From Rhodobacteraceae bacterium UBA1957 (GTDB lineage Bacteria > Pseudomonadota > Alphaproteobacteria > Rhodobacterales > Rhodobacteraceae), in contig DDEJ01000140.1 in assembly GCA_002336405.1 (NCBI GenBank), positions 72,550 through 85,307 on the forward strand: a DNA stretch of 12,758 nucleotides. Direction: 5' to 3'. The position numbers were made by a program, and so were the translations under genes. The notes beneath the pieces were generated by a model that ran no database searches, had not been told where the DNA came from, and saw nothing but the letters and a program-made list of their open reading frames with translations. Positions 1 through 6,726 of this stretch are shown here, piece by piece (the first letter of the stretch is position 1; each line of letters starts with the position of its first letter).

Positions 1-240
1 AGCACCGATTTAAGCACCGGTTCTAGCACTGGGACCATTCCCGGTGTGGGGTTGAGTGTGGAAATTTGTGAACATCTGGGCGGGGTTTGTTATCTGTATC
101 TGTCCACACCGACTGGTGAGCGGTTGGTGGTCGAGACGCGGGCAGAGGATATATTGCCTGTGGGCGCTGAGGTTGCCGTCAGTTTTGAGGATAAAAAGGC
201 GCTGTTTTTTGATGTGATCACTGAACAGAGGTTGCGCTGA
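1..240 (+). CDS. ABC transporter ATP-binding protein, C-terminal TOBE part (5' partial)
   Basis: The frame is open from base 1 and ends in TGA at 238-240, so only the last 79 residues are present. The pattern 'VEICEHLGG...LYL...TPTGERLVVETR' followed by 'LPVGAEVAVSFEDKKALFFD' and a closing 'QRLR' fits the TOBE_2 (OB-fold) regulatory domain that ends MalK/UgpC-type ATPases of sugar, polyol or glycerol-phosphate importers. The Walker and signature motifs would lie outside the window. The family couples ATP hydrolysis to uptake at the inner membrane, and the TOBE domain contacts regulators or shapes the dimer. The substrate cannot be told from this piece. The first 12 residues form an Ser-Thr-Gly linker made by three degenerate 12-bp repeats. 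The next gene is convergent, so this is probably the last gene of its operon. A stand-alone TOBE protein starting at GTG 46 is less likely. Confidence 0.8.
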   Translation, partial: STDLSTGSSTGTIPGVGLSVEICEHLGGVCYLYLSTPTGERLVVETRAEDILPVGAEVAVSFEDKKALFFDVITEQRLR

Positions 241-367
241 GGCTGGTCAGCTCCGCTCGGTGCGCCTTGATTGATCACAACGGCCATCTTTATCCTAAGT
301 GACACCCCAATTTAAGGAGCGGTCATTATCTGCTGGCCTATTGCGGCGCTTGGTCTTGGTGTGGCTC

Positions 368-802
368 TCAAGCCTCACGGCTGATTTTAGTGGAGAGATG
401 GATCAGACTTTCAGAACTTTTCACGCCTTTGGCCCCACCGATATGATCCAGTGTAAAATCCAATTCCTCGGTGCTGGTCGCTGTGATCTGCACCAGCAGG
501 TCAAACCGCCCCGACGTTGTATGGACAGCCATGACATTACTGAGCGATTTCAATCGCTGCAGCACCTCTGCCGCGGCGCGGGGCTCAATCGTGACCAGCG
601 CAGTGGCGCGCAGGGCCGGGCGTCCTGCCGCGCCCAGGCGCAGAGTATATCCCGCAATGACGCCTCGGGCCTCCAGCCGGTCAATGCGCGCCTGAACCGT
701 GGTGCGTGCGATGCCAAGCTGTTTGCCCAAACGGGCAACTGAGGTCCGTGCATTTGTCCTTAACGCCCCGATCAGGGCTTGATCAATTTCGTCTAATTGC
801 AT
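368..802 (-). CDS. Lrp/AsnC family transcriptional regulator
   Basis: This 144-residue protein has the usual Lrp/AsnC length and layout. An N-terminal winged helix-turn-helix comes first (about residues 2-50: 'LDEIDQALIGALRTNAR', then 'LGIARTTVQARIDRLEARGVI'), followed by a C-terminal RAM ligand-binding domain (about 66-140, with 'HTTSGRFDLLVQI', the part that binds an amino-acid effector in relatives). It is a cytoplasmic DNA-binding protein, expected to form dimers or octamers. The start at 802 gives the canonical 'MxLDxID' opening; no clear Shine-Dalgarno sequence precedes it, so initiation may be weak. It is divergent from the ornithine-decarboxylase-like gene with 121 bp between the starts, which is the classic layout for a local regulator of an amino-acid enzyme. 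Control of that gene, with a basic amino acid as effector, is inference. No terminator is evident after its stop. Confidence 0.92.
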   Translation of the reverse strand: MQLDEIDQALIGALRTNARTSVARLGKQLGIARTTVQARIDRLEARGVIAGYTLRLGAAGRPALRATALVTIEPRAAAEVLQRLKSLSNVMAVHTTSGRFDLLVQITATSTEELDFTLDHIGGAKGVKSSESLIHLSTKISREA

Positions 803-923
803 GTTAGTAGTGTCATATTGCCTATATTTTCAATCACAATGGGTTATCTGACTGATGATATCAACCAAAAACCATGGGATGCTAATGGTCTGTATTAACA
901 CTAATGTTTCAAAAGGCTGTTGA
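803..923. promoter_or_regulatory. Divergent promoter region between the Lrp-type regulator and the decarboxylase
   Basis: This AT-rich 121-bp gap separates two divergent starts and should hold both promoters and any Lrp-type operator. An 8-bp perfect palindrome TGATATCA sits at 856-863 within an AT-rich stretch of the sort Lrp proteins favour. On the minus strand a weak pair TTGTGA...TATGAC with 16-bp spacing could serve the regulator gene. On the plus strand the only firm signal is AAAAGG at 911-916, seven bases before the decarboxylase ATG. The promoter assignments are tentative. Confidence 0.45.
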
Positions 924-2051
924 ATGTATTCTACTTCTCCCATTGCCGCCTCGCTGCATGCGCATCTGTGGCAAAGCCGTTCAGACCGGCCGGTGTTGTA
1001 TTTTTCCCCAAAAGTTCTGCATGAAAATTACCGGCGCTTTTTGTCGGGTTTTGACGGTCTTGTCACCTATGCGGTCAAGGCCAATGCCAGTTCTTTGGTG
1101 CTTGATAATCTCGCCTCAGCTGGGTTGAGCACCTTTGATGTGGCCTCTCCAGCTGAAATGCAAACCGTGCGTGCGGCGCTGCCAAATGCGGTCCTGCATT
1201 ATCATAACCCAGTGCGATCTGTGGTCGAGATTGCTGAAGCAAAACGTTTTGGTGTGCAATCATGGGCGATCGACAGTCGGGCTGAGTTGGACAAATTAGG
1301 GACGCTGCCAGCAGGTGCTGAAATTGCGGTGCGACTGCATATTCCGGTTGCCGGCGCTGCTTATAATTTCGGAGAGAAGTTTGGTGCTGATCCGGAACAG
1401 GTGGCGGCACTTTTGCGCTGTGTTAAACAGCGCGGGCTGACCCCGTCCCTGACCTTTCATCCCGGAACACAATGTACCGATCCTGCGGCATGGGTGCGGT
1501 ATATTGAGGTGGCTCATGCGGTGTCACAGCAGGCTGAAGTTGATCTTGACAGATTGAATGTGGGCGGTGGTTTTGCGGTTTGGCGCGACCGTCAGGCGCC
1601 AGATCTGGAACGGGTCTTTACCCAGATTAGCGATTGCACCAAAGGATTGTTTGGTGACAAATCACCGGCCCTTGTCTGCGAGCCCGGACGGGCCATGGTG
1701 GCCTCTGCGTTTACGCTGGCAACACAGATCAAAGCTTTGCGCGGGCTGCGGACTGTGTTTTTGAACGATGGTATCTATGGTTTTTTATCCGAATTTCGCG
1801 ATCTTGGTGTCTCTCAGCGTTATCAGGTTTGGCGTGCCGGTATCAAACTAACCGACCCTTCGGCTGCCTATACGGCGTTTGGCCCGACTTGCGACAGTAT
1901 TGATCAGTTGCCGTCGCCGCTGCATTTGCCGAAATCGGTGCAAGAAGGCGATTATTTGCTGTTTTCCGAAATAGGGGCGTATTCTCTTAGTCTGGCAACC
2001 ACATTTAATGGCTATGGCGCGTGCGAGATTGTTGCGGTCACTGATTTGTAA
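924..2051 (+). CDS. Ornithine decarboxylase-type PLP-dependent amino acid decarboxylase (fold type III)
   Basis: This 375-residue protein has the alanine-racemase-like TIM barrel plus C-terminal beta domain of the ODC/DapDC/ADC family. Visible landmarks are the PLP Schiff-base lysine K52 in 'TYAVKANAS', H179 in 'FHPGTQ', the glycine loop 'NVGGGF' (about 212-217) that binds the cofactor phosphate, 'CEPGRAMVA' (E253-R256), 'NDGIYG' (281-286), and the C-terminal active-site 'FGPTCDSID' with C323-D324. A CDSxD motif rather than the CESxD of diaminopimelate decarboxylase favours ornithine (or lysine/ornithine) as substrate. The product would then be putrescine or cadaverine, feeding polyamine synthesis in the cytoplasm. 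AAAAGG lies seven bases before the ATG, and the length matches ODC. It is divergently paired with an Lrp/AsnC regulator that may control it. Exact substrate specificity is inferred, not shown. Confidence 0.9.
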   Translation: MYSTSPIAASLHAHLWQSRSDRPVLYFSPKVLHENYRRFLSGFDGLVTYAVKANASSLVLDNLASAGLSTFDVASPAEMQTVRAALPNAVLHYHNPVRSVVEIAEAKRFGVQSWAIDSRAELDKLGTLPAGAEIAVRLHIPVAGAAYNFGEKFGADPEQVAALLRCVKQRGLTPSLTFHPGTQCTDPAAWVRYIEVAHAVSQQAEVDLDRLNVGGGFAVWRDRQAPDLERVFTQISDCTKGLFGDKSPALVCEPGRAMVASAFTLATQIKALRGLRTVFLNDGIYGFLSEFRDLGVSQRYQVWRAGIKLTDPSAAYTAFGPTCDSIDQLPSPLHLPKSVQEGDYLLFSEIGAYSLSLATTFNGYGACEIVAVTDL

Positions 2052-2078
2052 TTTTGTCGCCATCCGGCACTTTCGGAG

Positions 2079-2225
2079 ATGACGCCGGCAGAAAAGAAGA
2101 TGGCCCGCCATCGGGTCGATGGAAAGTTTCCCCTCGGTGAGCCAGATCCGATCTGGACAGATACGAGTGTCCTGCTAGATGTAGCAGAGTACAGGGCAGG
2201 GGATGGTTGTGGAAAAATTCGGTAA
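2079..2225 (+). CDS. Possible small ORF of 48 residues upstream of the CoxL-like gene
   Basis: A 48-codon ORF opens with ATG at 2079 and ends in TAA at 2223-2225. It runs over the ATG of the CoxL-like gene by 23 bp in another frame. The peptide starts 'MTPAEKKMARHRVDGKFPLG' and is charged and soluble-looking, with one tryptophan and a proline-rich middle; I recognise no family. GGAG directly abuts the ATG, which is too close for a good ribosome site; an internal ATG at 2100 follows a purine-rich stretch. Its third codon positions are less GC-rich than the neighbours'. If translated it could couple translation to the downstream gene. It may equally be non-coding leader, since the same bases carry a 15-bp palindrome. 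Confidence 0.2.
   Translation: MTPAEKKMARHRVDGKFPLGEPDPIWTDTSVLLDVAEYRAGDGCGKIR
2142..2156. promoter_or_regulatory. 15-bp palindrome, candidate operator
   Basis: CCAGATC-C-GATCTGG is a perfect inverted repeat with 7-bp arms around one central base. It lies 46 bp before the ATG of the CoxL-like gene, where a repressor or activator could act. The regulator is not identifiable from the window. It could also be a chance palindrome inside the small ORF that overlaps it. Confidence 0.35.
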
Positions 2226-4506
2226 GAGCCAGTCGGTCAATCGGGTAGAAGACGTGCGTTTTCTCACTGGGCATGGTGGCTATGTTGACGACATTGCACC
2301 TGCGGATGCACTGGTGGCCTATGTGCTGCGCGCGCCGGTTGCGCATGCGCGGATCGTTGGGCTGGATCTGGATGCGGCCCGCATGCATGACGGGGTGCAA
2401 TTGGTGATAACCGCCGCTGACCTTCAGGCGGCGGGCGTGGCGCTAGATATGACGGCGAGCACGGTGACCAATTTGGATGGCAGCCAAGGGGCGGCGCCGA
2501 TGCGACCCTTACTGGCGCAAGACCGGGTGCGCTTTGCGGGGGAGGCAGTGGCGGTGGTGATCGCCGACAGTCTTGAATTGGCACGGGATGCCGCCGAACA
2601 GGTTGTGGTCGATTATGAGGAATTGCCGGTGCACCTGAGCCTTCAGGCCGGCGGTGAGCCGCTGCACAGTGAGGCGCCTGAGAACCGGGCCTTTGACTGG
2701 GGTTTTGGCACCAAAGACGCCACCGAGGCGGCGTTTGACAAGGCGGCGCACCGGGTGTGCTTGCGCATTGACGACAACCGGGTGATCGTCAATTCGCTTG
2801 AGCCGCGCGGGTGCTTTGCTGAATGGGGTGACAACCGTCTGCATTTATCTGTCAACGGGCAGGGGGTTTGGAACCAAAAAAACCGCCTTGTCGAGATGCT
2901 GGGTCTCACCCCTGAGCAGGTGCGGGTGACCAACCCCGACGTGGGCGGGGGGTTTGGAATGAAGGCCATGAGCTATCCCGAATATTATGTTGTGGCCCAT
3001 GCCGCGATACAGCTTGAGCGCCCGGTGCGCTGGATGTCGGATCGCAGTGAAGCGATGCTTAGTGACAATGCCGGTCGCGATCTGGTGTCTACCGCCGAAC
3101 TGGCCTTTGATAGCAGCTATAAGATGATCGGCTATCGGGTGCACAGCCAATGCAATATGGGGGCGTATAATTCGCAATACGCCCAGCCGATTCAAACTGA
3201 GCTGTTTTCCAAGGTGCTGACGGGTGCCTATGATATTCCGGCGGCTTGGCTGCGGGTTGAGGGGTTTTATACCAACACCACGCAGGTGGATGCCTATCGC
3301 GGGGCTGGGAGACCCGAAGCAATTTATGTGCTCGAGCGTCTGATTGACCGCGCTGCCCGCGACTTGGGGCTGGACCCTTGGGAATTGCGGCGGCGCAATT
3401 TCATCCCTTCGGCGGCGTTTCCCTATACCACCGTCAGTGGTGAAACCTATGACGTGGGTGATTTTCACAGGCTGTTGAACCGTGTCGAACAGACCTCGGA
3501 TAAAGCCGGTTTTGAGCAACGCAAAGCGGATAGTGCTGCGGCAGGTAAGTTGCGCGGGCAGGGATTGTGTTACTATATTGAAAGTATTCTCGGCGATCCT
3601 GAAGAAAGTGCGGATATACGATTTAATGAGGATGCGACGGTGACAATTTTTGTTGGTACACAATCCAATGGGCAGGGCCATGAAACTGTCTATGCCCAGT
3701 TTCTGGCTGATCAGACCGGGGTTCCTGCAGACCGGATTGGCGTGGTGCAGGGCGACAGCGATCTGATTGCCAAGGGTGGCGGCACTGGGGGATCGCGTTC
3801 GGTGACGGTTCAGAACAATGCAACGCTGGCCACGGTGGCGAAAATGATTGCGGCGTTTACGCCCTATGTGGCCGGTAAAATGGGCGTGGCCGAAGATCAG
3901 GTCAGCTTTGATGACGAGACTTTCCGCGCTGCCGGGTCCAATCTGACGCCAAGCTTTCTCGACCTGGCCGAGATGGCGCGAGAGGATGGCCGCCTTGATC
4001 TGCTGCGCCATCAGGCCCGGGCGACACTGCCGGCGCGGTCCTATCCCAACGGCGGTCATGTCGCCGAGGTTGAGATCGATTCTGATACGGGGGTTGTCAC
4101 GGTTGAGCGGTACAGCGTGGTCGATGATTTCGGCAATCTGATCAATCCGATGCTGGCCGAGGGGCAGGTGCATGGCGGCGTGGCCCAAGGTATTGGTCAG
4201 GCAATCACCGAACATGTGGTCTATGACGACAACGGTCAGTTGCTGACTGGCAGCTTCATGGATTACGCGATGCCACGCGCCGATGATATCCCGCTGGTGC
4301 GCTTTGATACCGAGGCGGTGCCATCGACGGCAAATGCGATGGGCATGAAAGGCTGTGGTGAGGCTGGCACCGTGGGCGCGCTTGCCGCTGTGGCCAATGC
4401 CGTCCAAGACGCGCTTTGGGATCAAGGTGTGCGTCAGGCTGATATGCCCTTCACCCCTCAGCGCGTATGGGAGATGTTAAACCACAATGCGATCGCGGCT
4501 GAATGA
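2203..4506 (+). CDS. Form II CoxL-like xanthine dehydrogenase-family molybdopterin-binding subunit
   Basis: This 767-residue protein has the two-part layout of the large subunit of molybdenum hydroxylases. The N-terminal a/b hammerhead domain (about 15-145) starts with 'VNRVEDVRFLTGHGGYVDDI', and the molybdenum cofactor-binding domain follows. Cofactor landmarks are 'GQGVW' near 220, 'GGGFGMK' at 248-254, 'GQGHET' at 490-495 and the catalytic glutamate E720 in 'MKGCGEAGTVG'. The loop at 364-370 reads AYRGAGR, the form II signature, not the AYxCSFR of true (form I) CO dehydrogenase. CO oxidation is therefore doubtful, and an aldehyde, purine or other heteroaromatic substrate is more likely. 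AGGG precedes the ATG. No FeS (CoxS) or FAD (CoxM) gene lies beside it, so electron-transfer partners must be encoded elsewhere. Its 3' end overlaps the DUF2235 gene by 20 bp, implying co-transcription. Confidence 0.93.
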   Translation: MVVEKFGKSQSVNRVEDVRFLTGHGGYVDDIAPADALVAYVLRAPVAHARIVGLDLDAARMHDGVQLVITAADLQAAGVALDMTASTVTNLDGSQGAAPMRPLLAQDRVRFAGEAVAVVIADSLELARDAAEQVVVDYEELPVHLSLQAGGEPLHSEAPENRAFDWGFGTKDATEAAFDKAAHRVCLRIDDNRVIVNSLEPRGCFAEWGDNRLHLSVNGQGVWNQKNRLVEMLGLTPEQVRVTNPDVGGGFGMKAMSYPEYYVVAHAAIQLERPVRWMSDRSEAMLSDNAGRDLVSTAELAFDSSYKMIGYRVHSQCNMGAYNSQYAQPIQTELFSKVLTGAYDIPAAWLRVEGFYTNTTQVDAYRGAGRPEAIYVLERLIDRAARDLGLDPWELRRRNFIPSAAFPYTTVSGETYDVGDFHRLLNRVEQTSDKAGFEQRKADSAAAGKLRGQGLCYYIESILGDPEESADIRFNEDATVTIFVGTQSNGQGHETVYAQFLADQTGVPADRIGVVQGDSDLIAKGGGTGGSRSVTVQNNATLATVAKMIAAFTPYVAGKMGVAEDQVSFDDETFRAAGSNLTPSFLDLAEMAREDGRLDLLRHQARATLPARSYPNGGHVAEVEIDSDTGVVTVERYSVVDDFGNLINPMLAEGQVHGGVAQGIGQAITEHVVYDDNGQLLTGSFMDYAMPRADDIPLVRFDTEAVPSTANAMGMKGCGEAGTVGALAAVANAVQDALWDQGVRQADMPFTPQRVWEMLNHNAIAAE

Positions 4507-5542
4507 ATTTTTCCAGCGCTGGCTTGGCAGGTACCGCAAAGCTCCGAAACCCGATACGGGCGCGGCGCGCATGCCGCGCAACCATGTTATTATTATTGAT
4601 GGGACGATGTGCGCCCTGACGCCATCTGGCTATGAAACAAACGCCGGCATAAGCTATAAACTGGTCTGTGAAACCGGTGCCGCCTCGGTCCATTATGAGC
4701 CAGGCATTCAATGGCGTGACTGGTCTTCGGCGCTCGAGGTGGCATTGGGGCGCGGCATCAATGAACAAATCCGCCGTGCCTATGGCGTGTTGGCCTCGCG
4801 CTACCGGCCCGGTGACCGCATTTACTTGATCGGATATTCGCGCGGGGCCTATGCGGTGCGGTCGCTGGCGGGTGTGATTGACAAGGTTGGCTTGCTGCGT
4901 GCCGAACAGGCCACGATGCGCAATATCCGCGAGGCTTATCGCCATTACCAGCAAGGGGCAGACAGTTCTTTTGCCGCCCGGTTCAAGGACTTATATTGTC
5001 ACCAAGACACGCCGGTCGAAATGATTGCAGTCTGGGATACGGTGCGGGCGCTGGGCAACCATCTGCCGCTGTTTGCGCGCTGGACAGCGGCTCGGCATTT
5101 GTTTCACGATCATCATTTACCCATGAGCGTCAAACATGGATATCAGGCCTTGGCCGCCGATGAAAACCGGCAGGTATTCGCACCTATTCTATGGTACAGT
5201 TCGAAAGGTTGGCCCGGACAGATGCAACAGATGTGGTTTCGCGGCAGCCATGCTGATATCGGGGGACAAGTGGGTGGTTTCTCCGCATCACGGCCGCTGT
5301 CAAATATTTCGTTGGTGTGGTTGCTGGGCCGTGCCGAAGATTGTGGCTTACCGTTGCCTCCGCTATGGAAAAACCGCTTTTTACGCGACAGTGACGCCCC
5401 ATCCGTGGGCACTTGGCAAGGGTGGAGTAAGTTTTTTTTGCGCCGTAAACGCAGGATTATCGGAGTGGACCGCTCAGAGCAGGTCTACGATCTTCATCAT
5501 AAAGAACCCACCCTTGCGGCGTCTGATCTGGCGGAACGGTAA
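4487..5542 (+). CDS. DUF2235 alpha/beta-hydrolase domain protein
   Basis: This 351-residue protein belongs to the DUF2235 (T6SS_Tle1-like) hydrolase family. The nucleophile elbow 'GYSRGAYAVRSLAG' contains S118, 'AVWDTVRALG' supplies the probable acid D184, and 'RGSHADIGGQ' supplies the probable base H255; an early 'IIIDGT' (35-40) matches the family N-terminus. Some relatives are phospholipase effectors of type VI secretion, but no secretion gene, immunity gene or signal peptide is seen here, so an intracellular esterase or lipase role is at least as likely. The ATG at 4487 lies inside the end of the CoxL-like gene in another frame, giving translational coupling; a GGAG sits 13 bases upstream. 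An in-frame ATG at 4571 just before the conserved domain is an alternative start. The tail after about residue 310 is basic ('FFLRRKRR'). The substrate is unknown. Confidence 0.85.
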   Translation: MRSRLNEFFQRWLGRYRKAPKPDTGAARMPRNHVIIIDGTMCALTPSGYETNAGISYKLVCETGAASVHYEPGIQWRDWSSALEVALGRGINEQIRRAYGVLASRYRPGDRIYLIGYSRGAYAVRSLAGVIDKVGLLRAEQATMRNIREAYRHYQQGADSSFAARFKDLYCHQDTPVEMIAVWDTVRALGNHLPLFARWTAARHLFHDHHLPMSVKHGYQALAADENRQVFAPILWYSSKGWPGQMQQMWFRGSHADIGGQVGGFSASRPLSNISLVWLLGRAEDCGLPLPPLWKNRFLRDSDAPSVGTWQGWSKFFLRRKRRIIGVDRSEQVYDLHHKEPTLAASDLAER

Positions 5543-5688
5543 AACCAGAAGCCCCGGTCAAGACAGCAGGATTTACATCTAGTTTGTCAGTTGGTTAGCT
5601 TTGAAACTGCCGGAGGTCTCTCGGGGTGCGCACTGTTGGGGTTTATGCGGTGATAATGCATGGCACATAAAAAATTAACCAAGGGACT

Positions 5689-6222
5689 ATGTTGGCGCAA
5701 ACAGGGCTTTTGCAGCCGCGTGAGATACGATATGATCTGTCTATGACATTTCGTTATTCCGATACATTTTTGCGCGACATTCTGAGGCGTACCAAAGTGA
5801 TTGCTTTGGTGGGCGTTTCGGCAAATCCGGTGCGCGCCAGTAATTTTGTGGCCCGCTATCTCGGTCTGCGCGGGTTTCACGTCTTGCCGGTGAACCCGGC
5901 CTATGCCGGGCAGACGCTGTTTGGACAAACCGTTAAAGCCCATCTGTCCGAGATCGATGCACCGGTTGATATGGTTGATATTTTCCGGCGGTCCGAGGCT
6001 GTACCAGAGATCGCCGACGATGCGATGCGGTTGTTCCCGACGCTGCGCACCATCTGGATGCAATTTGGGGTGCAACACGCACAAACCGGCGCAATCGCCG
6101 AGGCGCGCGGGTTAGACGTTGTACAAAACCGCTGTCCTAAAATTGAATATCAACGCCTGTTTGGTGAATTGCGCCGAGGCGGTTTTAATACGGGCATTAT
6201 TTCATCGAAACTGGTGCTGTAA
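5689..6222 (+). CDS. CoA-binding protein (YccU-like, CoA_binding_2 family)
   Basis: This 177-residue protein carries a Rossmann-type CoA-binding domain. 'VIALVGVSANPVRASNFVARYL' is the nucleotide-binding loop region of the family, followed by 'HVLPVNPAYAGQTLFGQ', 'VDMVDIFRRSEAVPEI' and, near the end, 'NRCPKIEY', which is strongly conserved in alphaproteobacterial members. The family resembles the CoA-binding half of succinyl-CoA synthetase alpha but lacks the ligase part; its physiological role is not established. I took the ATG at 5689 because AAGGG precedes it at 5681-5685, although the spacing is only three bases. The ATG at 5743, giving 159 residues and starting 'MTFRYSDTFLRDIL', fits the usual family N-terminus and may be the real start. 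A decayed ORF starts 21 bp after the stop. Confidence 0.88.
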   Translation: MLAQTGLLQPREIRYDLSMTFRYSDTFLRDILRRTKVIALVGVSANPVRASNFVARYLGLRGFHVLPVNPAYAGQTLFGQTVKAHLSEIDAPVDMVDIFRRSEAVPEIADDAMRLFPTLRTIWMQFGVQHAQTGAIAEARGLDVVQNRCPKIEYQRLFGELRRGGFNTGIISSKLVL

Positions 6223-6243
6223 GCGCGTTGAAATGTGGAAACC

Positions 6244-6410
6244 ATGGCGCTAACGTGGGCGAAGGCACTGGAGGATTTAGGCCAATATCAGCAAGGGCGC
6301 TCGTTGCGTTGGACCGCATGTGCCGCTGTCTGTCAATAAACGCTGTCGTAGCGCTATCATTTTGGATTGTGACGCTATTTTATCGGCAGAATGTGGCCTC
6401 GACCAAGCCG
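6244..6410 (+). pseudogene. Possible remnant of a small single-TM membrane protein broken by a 17-bp insertion
   Basis: From ATG 6244 the frame reads 'MALTWAKALEDLGQYQQGRS' and on to 'LRWTACAAV' before a stop at 6337-6339. A hydrophobic stretch 'VVALSFWIVTLFYRQN' continues in the next frame. The break falls at a direct repeat CGCTGTC (6324-6330 and 6341-6347), 17 bp apart. Removing one repeat copy plus the 10 bp between joins both parts into one continuous frame: a short cytoplasmic start, one membrane span, then a polar region that runs into the antisense of hisE. This looks like the first part of a membrane-anchored protein (a TonB-type transducer start is one guess) that was frameshifted and cut off. 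GGAA lies just before the ATG. It could still be non-coding coincidence. Confidence 0.3.
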
Positions 6411-6434
6411 CGCATCATGGATCGCGCGCGGCTT
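6405..6434. repeat. 9-bp inverted repeat spanning the hisE stop codon
   Basis: AAGCCGCGC (6405-6413) and GCGCGGCTT (6426-6434) are perfect complements separated by 12 bp. The hairpin would be very stable and sits across the end of hisE. On the minus strand no T-run follows, so it is not a canonical intrinsic terminator for the his transcript; on the plus strand only a short TTT follows. It may end or protect the his mRNA 3' end. Confidence 0.4.
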
Positions 6435-6726
6435 TCTCGCTCAGTCCTGACTGGCCCTGACGTCGCGCCAGTTCATCCATTACATCACTAAGCGCCACGT
6501 CGCGCGATTTCAGCATCACCAACAGGTGGAACAACACATCTGCCGCCTCTGATGTAAGCTGCGTTTTGTCATCTTTCACGGCCTCTATGATCGCCTCAAT
6601 CGCCTCTTCACCAAACTTCTCGGCACATTTCTCGGGGCCTTTGGCCAATAATTTGGCGGTCCAACTCGTTTCGGGGTCGGCGGTTGCGCGGGCCTCGATA
6701 CTGGCAAAAAGGTCTTCTAGGGTCAT
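6415..6726 (-). CDS. hisE: Phosphoribosyl-ATP pyrophosphatase
   Basis: This 103-residue, single-domain enzyme hydrolyses phosphoribosyl-ATP to phosphoribosyl-AMP and pyrophosphate, the second step of histidine synthesis, in the cytoplasm. The all-alpha MazG-like fold is recognisable from '[20 protein letters not shown]' (about 29-48) and '[14 protein letters not shown]' (59-72), whose acidic residues bind magnesium. There is no HisI domain fused to it. The ATG overlaps the hisF stop in an ATGA arrangement (6723-6726), so it is translationally coupled; AGGA lies seven bases upstream. It is the last gene of the his cluster in this window, and a strong inverted repeat spans its stop. Confidence 0.97.
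   Translation of the reverse strand: MTLEDLFASIEARATADPETSWTAKLLAKGPEKCAEKFGEEAIEAIIEAVKDDKTQLTSEAADVLFHLLVMLKSRDVALSDVMDELARRQGQSGLSEKAARDP

Noticed and set aside
299..742. Plus-strand open frame opposite the Lrp-type gene
   Set aside because: It is antisense to a clear regulator, lacks any recognisable domain and has no supported start.
2845..4425. Minus-strand open frame of 526 codons opposite the CoxL-like gene
   Set aside because: It lies wholly within a gene with clear cofactor motifs, its translation shows no recognisable domain, and it is rich in His/Arg/Ile as expected for the antisense of GC-rich codons.
2203..4506. True aerobic CO dehydrogenase (form I coxL)
   Set aside because: The active-site loop is AYRGAGR, not AYxCSFR, and no coxS, coxM or coxD-G genes are adjacent.
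4487..5542. Type VI secretion lipase effector (Tle1-like) with immunity gene
   Set aside because: The hydrolase family matches, but there is no VgrG, PAAR, chaperone or immunity-like gene nearby, and the gene overlaps a metabolic one.
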